Below, piece by piece: positions 1 to 7,983 of a stretch of 23,628 nt of DNA (position 1 is the stretch's first letter; every line of letters begins with the position of its first letter). Below the pieces are notes generated by a model, which saw only the letters and a list, made by a program, of their open reading frames with translations, was not told where the DNA came from and searched no databases. The DNA lies in contig DAOTWP010000261.1 in NCBI GenBank assembly GCA_034435675.1, forward strand, positions 1-23,628. The letters run 5' to 3'. Position numbers and translations under genes: made by a program. The DNA comes from DAOTWP01 sp034435675. Its GTDB lineage: Bacteria; Chloroflexota; Anaerolineae; Aggregatilineales; Phototrophicaceae.

Positions 1-305
1 CGGCTGCCGCAGAAGCACAGGAGGCGTTTTTGCTGACCGCGCCGGATCGTGCCGCCATTGCCGCCAGCCGTGCCGAAATGCGTTTAGCGTTGACAGAACT
101 GCTGCCGCCGGATGCGCTGCTGCAATTCGACGTGCTGCTGGCATCCATTGAACTGTGGGACGCCGATCAGCCCGGTTTCAGCGACCCGCAAGCGTGGAGC
201 GCAATGCAGGACACCCTGCTGGCACTGGAAGTTCTGCCGCAGGCAATTGATCTGACACCGCTGTATACCAACGAGTTCGTACCTGCCAGCGAACAGGGCG
301 GATAG
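1..305 (+). CDS. ABC transporter substrate-binding protein, NMT1/THI5-like (C-terminal part)
   Basis: The frame is open from the left edge (first full codon at base 3) to the TAG at 303-305, so only about 100 C-terminal residues are visible and the true start lies upstream. The TTG at base 30 is internal, since the frame reads on upstream without a stop. The tail has an Ile-Glu-Leu-Trp segment, an Asp-Pro-x-x-Trp, a Met-Gln-x-x-Leu-Leu helix and a closing Leu-Tyr-Thr-Asn-Glu-Phe-Val-Pro. In NMT1/THI5-like periplasmic binding proteins this is the usual end of the second lobe. Family members bind pyrimidine thiamine precursors or other small nitrogen or sulfur compounds and deliver them to a membrane permease. 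An ABC ATPase of the matching family follows 100 bases downstream. The ligand cannot be read from this fragment. An alternative is a taurine or sulfonate-type binding protein of the same fold. Confidence 0.75.
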   Translation, partial: AAAEAQEAFLLTAPDRAAIAASRAEMRLALTELLPPDALLQFDVLLASIELWDADQPGFSDPQAWSAMQDTLLALEVLPQAIDLTPLYTNEFVPASEQGG

Positions 306-327
306 CGGACGAACCCGGCGCGGATAG

Positions 328-351
328 CAGGGGTGGAACAAACCACCCCTG
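328..351 (+). other. Intercistronic stem-loop between binding protein and ATPase genes
   Basis: A perfect 9-bp stem (CAGGGGTGG at 328-336 with CCACCCCTG at 343-351) closes a six-base loop AACAAA. No T-tract follows, so it does not look like a full Rho-independent terminator. It lies 22 bases after the binding-protein stop and 54 bases before the ATPase start. In ABC operons such hairpins often protect the 3' end of the highly expressed binding-protein message while letting some transcription continue; that role is inferred here. Confidence 0.5.
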
Positions 352-405
352 TAAAATGCGCCATGAGCGTTGAAGCTGGTCCAAGAGTCTTTCAGGTGAA
401 CCCCG

Positions 406-1167
406 ATGCAGTTGACCGTTCGTAATACCACCGTGCAGTACACTGCGCCCGATGGCAGCAGCCTGCCCGTACTGGGTCCAATCAGTTTCAGCATTCCCGC
501 CGGTCAGTTTGTTTGCCTTGTGGGACCCAGCGGCTGCGGCAAAAGCACACTGGTACGGGTGCTGGCAGGGCTGCACCCCCCCGACGAAGGGCAGGCGCTG
601 CTGGATGACGTAGTCATTAGTGAGCCATCACCGCATATCGCGCTGATGTTTCAGGACCCCACACTGCTGCCCTGGCGCACGGTGCTGGACAATATCGCCC
701 TGCCACTGGAGCTTGCCGGGGTGAGCCGGGACGAACGGCTAAGCAGCGCACAGGCGCTGCTGCCCGGTCTTGGACTTAGCGAATTTGCGCTGGCATACCC
801 CGGCGAATTGTCAGGCGGTATGGCGCAGCGCGCGGCATTGGGGCGCGTGCTCATTCAACAGCCCGCCGTGCTGCTGCTCGATGAACCTTTTGGCGCATTG
901 GATGCGCTGACTCGTGAGCAGATCAGTTTTGATTTGCTGCGAGTCTGGTCAGCAACACGCCAGACAGTGCTGATGGTCACGCACAGCATTCAGGAGGCAG
1001 TGCTGCTGGCGGATCGGGTGCTGGTGCTGAGCCGCCGCCCAGGGCGAGTGCTGGCAGATATTGCTGTACCGCTGCCGCGCCCGCGCCGCATCGAAGACAG
1101 CTATGATCCCCTGTTTGTCGAAACCGCCCGGCAGGTGCGCGAAGCGATTGACCGCGCCCGCGGCTAA
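406..1167 (+). CDS. ABC transporter ATP-binding protein, nitrate/sulfonate/pyrimidine uptake type
   Basis: This 253-residue protein is a complete nucleotide-binding subunit that would power import of the ligand captured by the upstream binding protein. Walker A is GPSGCGKST at residues 40-48, the Q-loop Gln is at 83 in MFQDPTLLPW, the signature LSGGMAQR spans 135-142, Walker B VLLLDE spans 155-160 and the switch His is at 193 in VTHS. The MFQDPTLLPWRTVLDN stretch and the short C-terminal tail without a regulatory domain match the SsuB/TauB/ThiZ group (about 240-270 residues). The ATG at 406 has an AGGTGA-like Shine-Dalgarno a few bases upstream. The gene ends 14 bases from the convergent peptidase gene. 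No permease gene is present downstream, so it should be upstream of the window. The substrate is unresolved; thiamine precursor uptake is plausible because of the NMT1-like partner. Confidence 0.9.
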   Translation: MQLTVRNTTVQYTAPDGSSLPVLGPISFSIPAGQFVCLVGPSGCGKSTLVRVLAGLHPPDEGQALLDDVVISEPSPHIALMFQDPTLLPWRTVLDNIALPLELAGVSRDERLSSAQALLPGLGLSEFALAYPGELSGGMAQRAALGRVLIQQPAVLLLDEPFGALDALTREQISFDLLRVWSATRQTVLMVTHSIQEAVLLADRVLVLSRRPGRVLADIAVPLPRPRRIEDSYDPLFVETARQVREAIDRARG

Positions 1168-1181
1168 GCAGAGCCGCACAG

Positions 1182-2768
1182 CTATGGCGCAGGCGTCACA
1201 GCCACCGTCTGCAAAATCTCCGGGTTGCGCAGGTACAGGTAGCGCGTTTCGCGCGTAAGTTCCAGCTCCTCCGGCGTCAGCAGTGACCAGAACACATCCG
1301 GCGTCGCAATCATGCCGCTGGCGATTTCAGCATATCGCCGCAGCCAGGCTAGAAATGCCGCATCCCCCAGATCGCGGCGCAAGTCGCCCAGCATGCGCAC
1401 CCCGCGCAGGTAGACGGCGTTGATATAAGCACGAATGCTGGGAAATTCATATACGGTGCTGTCTACGAATCCTTCCGGCGCATAGGCATCAATGCGGAAT
1501 TCCCACCACCAGCCCACACTGTCGGGATAAAATTCCTCGTAAAAGAGCAGTTCGCTGTAGGTCGCCAATGCTTCATCCAGCCAGGGGTCTAACGCCTGAT
1601 CATTGCCCACACGCAGATACCACCACTGGTGCGCGATTTCGTGCGCGGTGATGATAGTCAGATAGGAACGCGCCCCGCGAAAGCCATAGAACCAGTTGCC
1701 GCTGACAAAGACCAGCCCGCTGAATTCCATCCCGTCGGGGAAATCGCCTAACACAACCACCATACGCCGGTAAGGGAACGACCCGAACAATTCGCTGTAG
1801 AGTTCGAGACTGCGTGCCGCCACTGCCAGCCCGTGCGCCGCGCTGTCAACCAGTGCGCCCTGTTCATCACGAAACAGGGCGTCTGGATAACTGTACAATT
1901 CGACGCTAACCCCAGTGCTGGTCTGTTCCTGTGTGACCACAAACGACTCGCTCATGCTCAATGCAAAATCACGCGCACCGGTGAGTACATAACGCCAGCG
2001 TCCGCTGCCGCTTTCCAGCAGCGTGCCCGGTGCGGCAATCACCAGCGCGTCCGAGGCGCCGCTGACGTTGAGCGTTACATCCCAATCGGCAACCTCAAAA
2101 ACCGCCTGTTCACCCACCGCGATGTTGTCATGCGCAATCCACGCGCCGTTGATGCGTGGGGCAGTCGCCAGCAACCACAGTGAGAGATTCAACTGGCGAC
2201 TGCCATAGCCGAAATAGCCTCGGTAGGCATCCACGCCTGCGCCAATGGGCGGGATGACCAGACGGTACTCAGCGCGCAGTTCGATGCTGCACCCGCTGCC
2301 CAGCGGTTCCGTCAGCGCCAGCGTCAGGCGGTTGCCTTCCAGCATGTAAACTATTTCCGTTTGGGCGGCATTCGTGAATTGCAGGCTGTCCAGTGTAAAA
2401 GCGCCGCTGTAGCGCGTGGGTTCAACCACCAACGCCAGGTCGGTCAGCGACACGGAATCGCGGTTAGTGTAGCGAATCGTCTGGGTAACGCTGGCTGTGC
2501 GCGCGGAATAGTCAATCGCTGCCTCCGCCATATGCTGAGTCAATCCGCTGGCAGGCGGCGGGCAGTTCTGCGCCAGGACAGGGCGCAGTGTGTTGGTCGC
2601 CAGCGGTTGTTCGGGAACGTTGTTCATCTGGCGCTGGGTCACCGGCATCAGCGTCGAAAGCATTCCGGCAGTGGGTGTGCTATCCGCGCCGGAAACAACA
2701 ACATCCGTCTGCACACAGGCGGCAAGCAGCAGGAATATCAAGGAAAGGGTGATTGGCAATCGTCTCAT
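1182..2768 (-). CDS. M1-family-like zinc metallopeptidase lipoprotein
   Basis: The 528-residue product starts with a lipoprotein signal: Arg-Arg, a hydrophobic stretch, then LLAAC with the lipidation Cys at residue 18, so it should sit on the outer face of the membrane. A Thr/Pro/Gln-rich linker leads to a beta-rich domain (about 75-290) and then a gluzincin catalytic domain. HEIAH is at 376-380 and the third zinc ligand Glu at 399 in WLDEA, the HEXXH-x18-E spacing of M1 aminopeptidases. GMEFSG at 346-351 occupies the place of the GAMEN exopeptidase motif. The protein is shorter than classic aminopeptidase N (about 850 residues) and lacks the large C-terminal helical domain. Start is ATG at 2768. 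It is convergent with the ABC gene and divergent from the UbiA gene, so it is probably a single-gene unit. Physiological substrates are unknown; peptide scavenging at the cell surface is an inference. Confidence 0.85.
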   Translation of the reverse strand: MRRLPITLSLIFLLLAACVQTDVVVSGADSTPTAGMLSTLMPVTQRQMNNVPEQPLATNTLRPVLAQNCPPPASGLTQHMAEAAIDYSARTASVTQTIRYTNRDSVSLTDLALVVEPTRYSGAFTLDSLQFTNAAQTEIVYMLEGNRLTLALTEPLGSGCSIELRAEYRLVIPPIGAGVDAYRGYFGYGSRQLNLSLWLLATAPRINGAWIAHDNIAVGEQAVFEVADWDVTLNVSGASDALVIAAPGTLLESGSGRWRYVLTGARDFALSMSESFVVTQEQTSTGVSVELYSYPDALFRDEQGALVDSAAHGLAVAARSLELYSELFGSFPYRRMVVVLGDFPDGMEFSGLVFVSGNWFYGFRGARSYLTIITAHEIAHQWWYLRVGNDQALDPWLDEALATYSELLFYEEFYPDSVGWWWEFRIDAYAPEGFVDSTVYEFPSIRAYINAVYLRGVRMLGDLRRDLGDAAFLAWLRRYAEIASGMIATPDVFWSLLTPEELELTRETRYLYLRNPEILQTVAVTPAP

Positions 2769-2800
2769 AAGGCGCGAGTGTACACGCTTCCCTTTTGCTT

Positions 2801-2850
2801 GCCAATTGGCGACACAGAACGGACAGGCCTGTGTCTACAACAGACTGTTG
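2801..2850. promoter_or_regulatory. Cluster of three adjacent palindromes in the 2768/2978 divergent spacer
   Basis: Three perfect dyads lie nearly end to end: GCCAATTGGC (2801-2810); GACACAG at 2811-2817 paired with CTGTGTC at 2829-2835; and CAACAG-A-CTGTTG (2838-2850). An inner palindrome ACAGGCCTGT (2823-2832) sits within the second. The cluster begins 32 bases upstream of the peptidase ATG and ends 50 bases before the -35 box proposed for the UbiA gene. It could be a set of operator sites or structured 5' UTR of the peptidase mRNA. No regulator can be assigned. Confidence 0.4.
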
Positions 2851-2899
2851 CCCAGTTGTACCATAGCCATAATATTGACAATTTTTTTACACTTGCCTG

Positions 2900-2928
2900 C
2901 TGACAGCCTTTACAGGTTATGGTAAACT
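2900..2928 (+). promoter_or_regulatory. Sigma-70-like promoter for the UbiA gene
   Basis: CTGACA (2900-2905, 5 of 6 matches to TTGACA) and TAAACT (2923-2928, 4 of 6 to TATAAT) are separated by exactly 17 bases. Transcription would begin near 2935, leaving a leader of about 40 bases. A perfect TTGACA also occurs at 2875-2880, but no -10 is found at a suitable distance from it. Confidence 0.5.
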
Positions 2929-2963
2929 GCGGGGCTGCCTATATGAGTAATCGGTGAGATGGC

Positions 2964-2970
2964 AGGGGGA
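2964..2970 (+). promoter_or_regulatory. Ribosome binding site that favours the TTG start at 2978
   Basis: AGGGGGA lies 7 bases before TTG 2978 and is one mismatch from AGGAGG. The in-frame GTG at 2954 would put this purine run inside the coding region and has no comparable site of its own. Confidence 0.5.
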
Positions 2971-2977
2971 ACCCACA

Positions 2978-3934
2978 TTGAATCAACAGAGTCTGGGGAC
3001 GCAATTGCGTGGTCTGGTGCGTTTGACACGCTGGCGTGAATATATTCCGTTTGTTGTGCCGCTGACCATTCTGGGCGCGCTGCTGGCAACAGCCCCTTAT
3101 GGAACGCCGCTGGACTGGCGTCTCGTTGCTGCAATCTCTGCAAATATCCTCGCGGTGGCGTATGCGTTCATGATTAACGACATCGAAGATGCGCCGGACG
3201 ATGCCCGCGACCCGGCGCGTGCGGCACGCAATCCGGTCACCAGTGGTGAAATTGGGGTGCGCATGGGCTATGCCGCGTGCCGGGTGGTTGCCGCTGTCAC
3301 GCTGATTCTGTATGCCTTTGGCGGACTGTGGGTTTTTCTGATTGGGGTCGCCACGCTGCTGCTGTCGCACTTCTATTCGTGGCGTCCGGTGCGCCTCAAA
3401 GCATGGCCTGTCACCGACGTGGTTTCGCATTCGCTGATGCTCAGTGGACTGCTGCTGCTCGCCGGGTATTACCTGTACCACACCAGCCCCGGCATTGTCT
3501 GGCTGGTGGCGATGGGCGTAACCCTGTTTTCTGCCTACGGTCAGTTCTACAACCAGCTTCGCGACTTTGAGATGGATCAGGCGGCGGGGCTGCGCAACAC
3601 GGCGAACCTGCTGGGCGAGAAAAACACCCGTCGTGTGATGTATCTGACCATCGTCCTCTCGGTGATGTGTCTGGTGCTGGCGGCTATCGGCGGTGTGTTC
3701 CCTGTGTGGCTGGCAGGCGCGACCCTCGTCGCGGTGCTGGTCAGCATGATGTTCCGCCCCAAAACAGATGCGCGCGGCGGGGAAGCCGCGGACATCAGCG
3801 GCATGCTGCAAATTCAGGGCTTGATCACCATCAATGTGATTATTGGCATCTGGCTGGTCTGGGTGGTCGTCGCGCAGATTTTTCCGCAGGTCCCCGCCGT
3901 GCTGGCGGATCTGGCGGCGCGGCTGCCGTTCTGA
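2978..3934 (+). CDS. UbiA-family prenyltransferase
   Basis: The 318-residue product is an integral membrane enzyme of the UbiA superfamily, which transfers isoprenoid chains from prenyl diphosphates to aromatic rings, tetrapyrroles or glycerol phosphates. The two Mg-diphosphate motifs are visible: ND-x2-D followed by further Asp at residues 67-75, and Y-x4-D-x3-D with Asp196 and Asp200. YSWRPVRLK (133-141) after the third membrane segment is the usual UbiA loop. About eight hydrophobic segments fill the protein, and the length is typical. I chose TTG 2978 because of the purine-rich site just upstream; GTG 2954 would add eight residues. It has its own promoter and terminator, so it is monocistronic, and no quinone, heme or lipid genes adjoin it. 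The acceptor substrate cannot be read from sequence: chlorophyll-synthase-like, quinone and archaeal-type lipid enzymes share these motifs. Confidence 0.85.
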   Translation: MNQQSLGTQLRGLVRLTRWREYIPFVVPLTILGALLATAPYGTPLDWRLVAAISANILAVAYAFMINDIEDAPDDARDPARAARNPVTSGEIGVRMGYAACRVVAAVTLILYAFGGLWVFLIGVATLLLSHFYSWRPVRLKAWPVTDVVSHSLMLSGLLLLAGYYLYHTSPGIVWLVAMGVTLFSAYGQFYNQLRDFEMDQAAGLRNTANLLGEKNTRRVMYLTIVLSVMCLVLAAIGGVFPVWLAGATLVAVLVSMMFRPKTDARGGEAADISGMLQIQGLITINVIIGIWLVWVVVAQIFPQVPAVLADLAARLPF

Positions 3935-3961
3935 ACCAGCAAGCACAATCTGAAATGAATC

Positions 3962-3990
3962 AACACCGGGAACGCCCCGGTGTTTTTATT
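3962..3990 (+). terminator. Rho-independent terminator of the UbiA gene
   Basis: A perfect 9-bp stem (AACACCGGG at 3962-3970 with CCCGGTGTT at 3976-3984) has a five-base loop and runs straight into TTTATTT. It lies 28 bases after the stop codon. Confidence 0.9.
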
Positions 3991-4098
3991 TCTCGCCAAT
4001 GCCGCTGGGGGCTTTCCCATCCGGCGTTCATATCGTTGTCACCCAGCCCTGCTAAACTGACGGGAACTATCGGATAAACGCAACCGGGAGACATTCGG

Positions 4099-5241
4099 AT
4101 GCATCCTTTTCGGTTCATGGCGCTGCTGCTGTTCTGGTTAGTACCTGCTGCGGTGGCTGCGCAGTCGGGGACAATGGACCTGCCGCAAACGAGCATGTTT
4201 CGCGGTGGCACTGCGCGTACCGGCGTCATCATTACCGAACCGCTGCGCACAGCGCCTGCCCTGCGCTGGCAGTTTCCGCTGCCGCGTCCTTCGCGCACAA
4301 CGGCGGCAGTGGCAAATGGCTTGGTTTACGTGGGCAGCGAAAACGGTGTGCTGGCAGCGCTGGACGCTGCAACCGGCGAGGAACGCTGGCGGCTGACCAC
4401 GACCCGCCCGGTGGTTTCTACGGCAGCAGTCGTCGAGGGTGTGCTGTATGTCGGCGGGCTGGATCGACAGGTCTACGCGCTGGATGCGGCGACAGGCGTG
4501 GAACGCTGGCATTATCTCACGGAAGGCGAAATCTACAGTTCCCCAGCGGTGGTGGACGATGTACTCTACATTGCCAGCCGCGACGGCTTCATTTATGCGT
4601 TGAATGCGGCGGATGGCAGCCTGCTGTGGCGCTTTGAAACCGGGGGCGATATCTGGTCATCCCCGGCAGTGGTAGGCGGTATGCTGTTCATCGGCAGTCG
4701 TGATGACCGTGTCTACGCGCTGAATGCCGTAACTGGCGAGGAACACTGGTCGGTACAGACTGGCGGCGATGTGGACGCAACTCCGGCGGTGGTGGGCGGC
4801 GTGGTCTATGTCGGCAGTCACGATGGCGTGTTCTATGCGCTGGATGCACAGACCGGCGCAGAACGCTGGCGCTTTGCACTGGACAGCGCGATTTATGGGT
4901 CGGCTGCTGTCAGCACTGATGGCAGAATTTACGTGGATGCAATTTCCGGTCTGCTGGTGGCACTGGACGCGGCGACGGGCGGCGCGCTGTGGTCCGCGCA
5001 GATCGGCGGACCGGCGTATTCGTCGCCGACGCTGGTAATGGCAGACGAAAACGATCCCGGCATTGTCTACGTCATCACTGAAGCGGGCGGTCTGCTGCAC
5101 GCCTTTGACGCCGCAGCGGGAACAACGTTATGGACCTACCAGACGGGGCGACAGGGCGATTACCGTTCGGCAGCGCCAGTGGTGATTAACGGCGTGCTCT
5201 ACATGGCGAGCAACAGCGAAGGGCTGCTGGCGCTGGAATGA
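4099..5241 (+). CDS. Secreted PQQ-like repeat beta-propeller protein
   Basis: The 380-residue product has a Sec signal peptide (hydrophobic residues 7-20, likely cleavage after Ala21 in AVAA-QS). The mature part is built from repeats with an exact period of 40 residues in its first half: a core such as YALDAATGEERW recurs near residues 87, 127, 167, 207 and 247, with two looser copies after that. This is the PQQ_2/BamB-like pattern, in which each copy forms one blade of a seven- or eight-bladed propeller. There is no sign of the heme or catalytic residues of quinoprotein dehydrogenases, so a binding or scaffold role outside the membrane is more likely than catalysis. It has no lipobox. The ATG is preceded by GGGAG at 4086-4090. 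The gene is flanked by the terminator at 3962-3990 and by a convergent kinase gene, so it is probably transcribed alone. Function is unknown. Confidence 0.85.
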   Translation: MHPFRFMALLLFWLVPAAVAAQSGTMDLPQTSMFRGGTARTGVIITEPLRTAPALRWQFPLPRPSRTTAAVANGLVYVGSENGVLAALDAATGEERWRLTTTRPVVSTAAVVEGVLYVGGLDRQVYALDAATGVERWHYLTEGEIYSSPAVVDDVLYIASRDGFIYALNAADGSLLWRFETGGDIWSSPAVVGGMLFIGSRDDRVYALNAVTGEEHWSVQTGGDVDATPAVVGGVVYVGSHDGVFYALDAQTGAERWRFALDSAIYGSAAVSTDGRIYVDAISGLLVALDAATGGALWSAQIGGPAYSSPTLVMADENDPGIVYVITEAGGLLHAFDAAAGTTLWTYQTGRQGDYRSAAPVVINGVLYMASNSEGLLALE

Positions 5242-5327
5242 GGGTCTCGGCGCAACGCGGACAGGAGAAGCGCCCCTAAAGCCGTGCGTTTGCGATTGCC
5301 TGGTGCGCCTGCGACAGCTATGTGTAT

Positions 5328-7961
5328 TCACCTTGACCAATACTCGTTATCTGCCGGTGGGGTACTCAGCGGCAGGGTGAACCAGAAGGTTGCCCCCTGG
5401 GTTTCTACGGACCACACACCAATGCTGCCCCCCTGCAATTCGACCAACTGGCGGGAAAGCGCCAGCCCCAGCCCGCTGCCGTCGTACTGGCTGGACAGAG
5501 ACAGATCAAGGCGTTCAAAGGGGTGGAACAGGCGCTCCTGATTCTCTGGGGAGATGCCAATGCCGGTATCCCGTACTTCAATGCGCGCAAACTTACCCTC
5601 ACTGGTGGCAGACAGGATGATTTGTCCGCCTGCAGGGGTAAACTTGATAGCGTTGCTGAGCAGATTCGCCGCAATCTGAATAATGCGGTGGCGGTCACCT
5701 TTAACGCCCAGGTCTGCTTTAGAATACTGGGTGCTGAGCTGAATCGTCTTGGCGCGGGAGGGTTCGCGCAGCATGGAAACAGCCTCTTCAAGCACATCAA
5801 CCAGGTTCAGCGCTTCGACCTGTAAGACAATACGCCCACGTTCAATTCGGCTCAGGTCGAGAATATCATTGACCAACCGCAGCAGATGTCTGCCGCTGTC
5901 GAGAATATCCTGCAGGTATTCAATCTGGCGCGGCAGAAGCTGCCCGATGTTCTGCATCATGAGGACCTGCGCCATGCCCAAAATTGAATTGAGCGGGGTA
6001 CGCAGTTCGTGGCTCATGTTGGCGAGAAACATCGTTTTGGCGTGGCTGGCACTTTCGGCGGCAAGTTTCGCTTCTGAAAGCTGCTGCTGGACCCGTTTGC
6101 GTTCGCTGATGTCACGGCTAACGCCAAGGATGTTGCTTACTGCGCCCGCATTGTCTTGAATCAGGTTAAGGCTTGTTTCGACCCAGAGATAACTTCCATC
6201 TTTCCTGCGTATGCGCCCTTCGACACGCCCGTCGCCCCGGCGGGCCATCAGGGCGACGCCCGCTTCAATAAATGCGGGCAGGTCATCCGGGTGCAGAAAT
6301 GATGCGGGGGCAGTGCTAAGCATTTCTTCGGTGGTATAGCCCAGTGTGCGCAGCGCCGATGGGCTGACATAGGTTACAGTGCCATCCAGTTGGTAGAGTG
6401 TGACGATATCGGTGATGCTTTCGGCAAGCAGGCGATAACGCTGTTCGCTTTCGCGCAGTGCCGTTTCGTAGCGCCACTGGCTGGTGGTGTCCTGAACTGA
6501 GCCGTAGACGCGCAGCGGGTTGCCCTGGGTGTCTGTGATCAGGCGAATGGTGATGTTCACGCGGTAGGTCTTCTGATCCCCGCCGATGACAGTTGTGACC
6601 ACATTAAGCGCACCTTCGCTGAGCAACTGCTCCAGCCAGGTGGCTGCCATGCTGAGATCGTCGGGCATGAGCAGTTCGTACCACTCGCGCTGGAGGAGTT
6701 CTTCGGTGCTGTAGCCGGCGACCTTGCCGGACACGCCGCCCATGCCCCACTCGAAAACGTAGCGGTCATCCTGGACAACATAGGAGAAAGAGTAGTCGGC
6801 AGCGAGTTCCGAGATAATGCGATAGCGTTCCTTGTTCGTTTCCAGTTCGACTTCGGTGCGGCGGTGCTCGGCAATTTCACGCTGAAGCGCGATATTGGTT
6901 CTCTGAAGCTCTGCCGTACGTTCATTCACCATTTGCCGCAGGTGCAGGCGGTGTTGTTCAAGTTCCAGTTCATACGCCTTGCGCTCGCTGATGTCCTGCG
7001 CGGCACCATAAATCGCAATGATGTTTTTGCCGCTGGAATCCAGAACAGGACGCGTGTAATCGCGCAACCAGCGAATGCTGCCATCTCGGGTGACGATCCG
7101 ATATTCGACAGTCGTTACCTGCCCGGCAAGCAAATGCTTGCGACTTTCCAGCAGGCGGGGGAGGTCTTCGGGGAAAATCAGTTCGTGCCAGATGTTGGTT
7201 GAATTGATGTCTTGCAGTGAATAGTTGGTAATGCGCATGAATGCCTCGGATGCCCATTCCAGCCGCAGCGTGGACTGTGGGGTGACCGTAAGCATATAGG
7301 CATAATCCGACGTGAGTTCAGACAACAGCCGATAGCGCTCCCTGCTGGTTGCCAGGTCTGCGCGGCGCTGTGCTTCGAGCGCGGAGTAATAGCGTCTGCC
7401 CGCAAGGAGCATGCTGGATGAGGCGACAAACAGCACAATCGGGGTGATGATCTGTGACCAGCTCAACACGGGAAAAACAAATGGAACCAGGAACAGTGAC
7501 AGCAACAGCACCCCTGAATAGAGGATCAACTGGGGGTCATGCAATGAGAAGGTACCGATCAAAACGCCCAGAAAGAGGAAATGCAGCCAAATGTAGGTAT
7601 CTGTGCTGATGAACAGCAGCCCCCAGAAAGACAGCGGAATGACCAGCAGAATCAGATAATTCGCCAGCATATACCAGCGGGAACGGCTGAGCAGATAGGC
7701 AGTCAGCAAGCCGATATCGGCAGCAATGCCCAGCGGCAGGCGCGGGTGAAACTGAGTGTCCAGTGCGGCGAGTACCACAACAGATAGTATGCCTGTGCAA
7801 AGCAGGCTGAGGGTAAGCACCGCGACGAAGCGTGCCTGATTGTGATCTACCAGGGGGATATCTGACGCGGGCTGCACCAGCCATGTCCAGATGCGTTTTG
7901 CGCTGCTTACTACTGCGGAAGGTGCTGATGCTGTTGTCCCGAGTAATGTCTGTGGTGCCAT
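5328..7961 (-). CDS. Membrane PAS histidine kinase (6TM-PAS-PAS-PAS-HisKA-HATPase)
   Basis: The 877-residue product is a sensor kinase and the last gene of the 10324-5328 operon. Residues 43-190 hold about six hydrophobic segments with short loops, so the sensor region is membrane-embedded rather than periplasmic. Three PAS domains follow (about 205-327, 376-496 and 503-622), the first two separated by a helix (327-375). The phosphorylated His is 651 in SHELRTP; the N-box Asn residues are 766 and 770; the ATP-lid motifs are DTGIG 798-802 and GSGLG 828-832. There is no C-terminal receiver. I chose ATG 7961 because GTG 8084 would place 41 residues inside the upstream receiver gene; ATG 7961 follows GGGGT and lies 22 bases after that gene's stop. 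The neighbouring receiver at 7984-8346 is the obvious phosphoryl acceptor. The stimulus cannot be inferred. Confidence 0.92.
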   Translation of the reverse strand: MAPQTLLGTTASAPSAVVSSAKRIWTWLVQPASDIPLVDHNQARFVAVLTLSLLCTGILSVVVLAALDTQFHPRLPLGIAADIGLLTAYLLSRSRWYMLANYLILLVIPLSFWGLLFISTDTYIWLHFLFLGVLIGTFSLHDPQLILYSGVLLLSLFLVPFVFPVLSWSQIITPIVLFVASSSMLLAGRRYYSALEAQRRADLATSRERYRLLSELTSDYAYMLTVTPQSTLRLEWASEAFMRITNYSLQDINSTNIWHELIFPEDLPRLLESRKHLLAGQVTTVEYRIVTRDGSIRWLRDYTRPVLDSSGKNIIAIYGAAQDISERKAYELELEQHRLHLRQMVNERTAELQRTNIALQREIAEHRRTEVELETNKERYRIISELAADYSFSYVVQDDRYVFEWGMGGVSGKVAGYSTEELLQREWYELLMPDDLSMAATWLEQLLSEGALNVVTTVIGGDQKTYRVNITIRLITDTQGNPLRVYGSVQDTTSQWRYETALRESEQRYRLLAESITDIVTLYQLDGTVTYVSPSALRTLGYTTEEMLSTAPASFLHPDDLPAFIEAGVALMARRGDGRVEGRIRRKDGSYLWVETSLNLIQDNAGAVSNILGVSRDISERKRVQQQLSEAKLAAESASHAKTMFLANMSHELRTPLNSILGMAQVLMMQNIGQLLPRQIEYLQDILDSGRHLLRLVNDILDLSRIERGRIVLQVEALNLVDVLEEAVSMLREPSRAKTIQLSTQYSKADLGVKGDRHRIIQIAANLLSNAIKFTPAGGQIILSATSEGKFARIEVRDTGIGISPENQERLFHPFERLDLSLSSQYDGSGLGLALSRQLVELQGGSIGVWSVETQGATFWFTLPLSTPPADNEYWSR

Positions 7962-7983
7962 CTTTGTTACCCCGCAGTACCTG

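Noticed and set aside
2939..3946. Long open frame (335 codons) on the minus strand antisense to the UbiA gene
   Set aside because: Its translation is rich in Gln, His and Arg with no fold, and it mirrors the codon bias of the UbiA gene, which has clear motifs, promoter and terminator.
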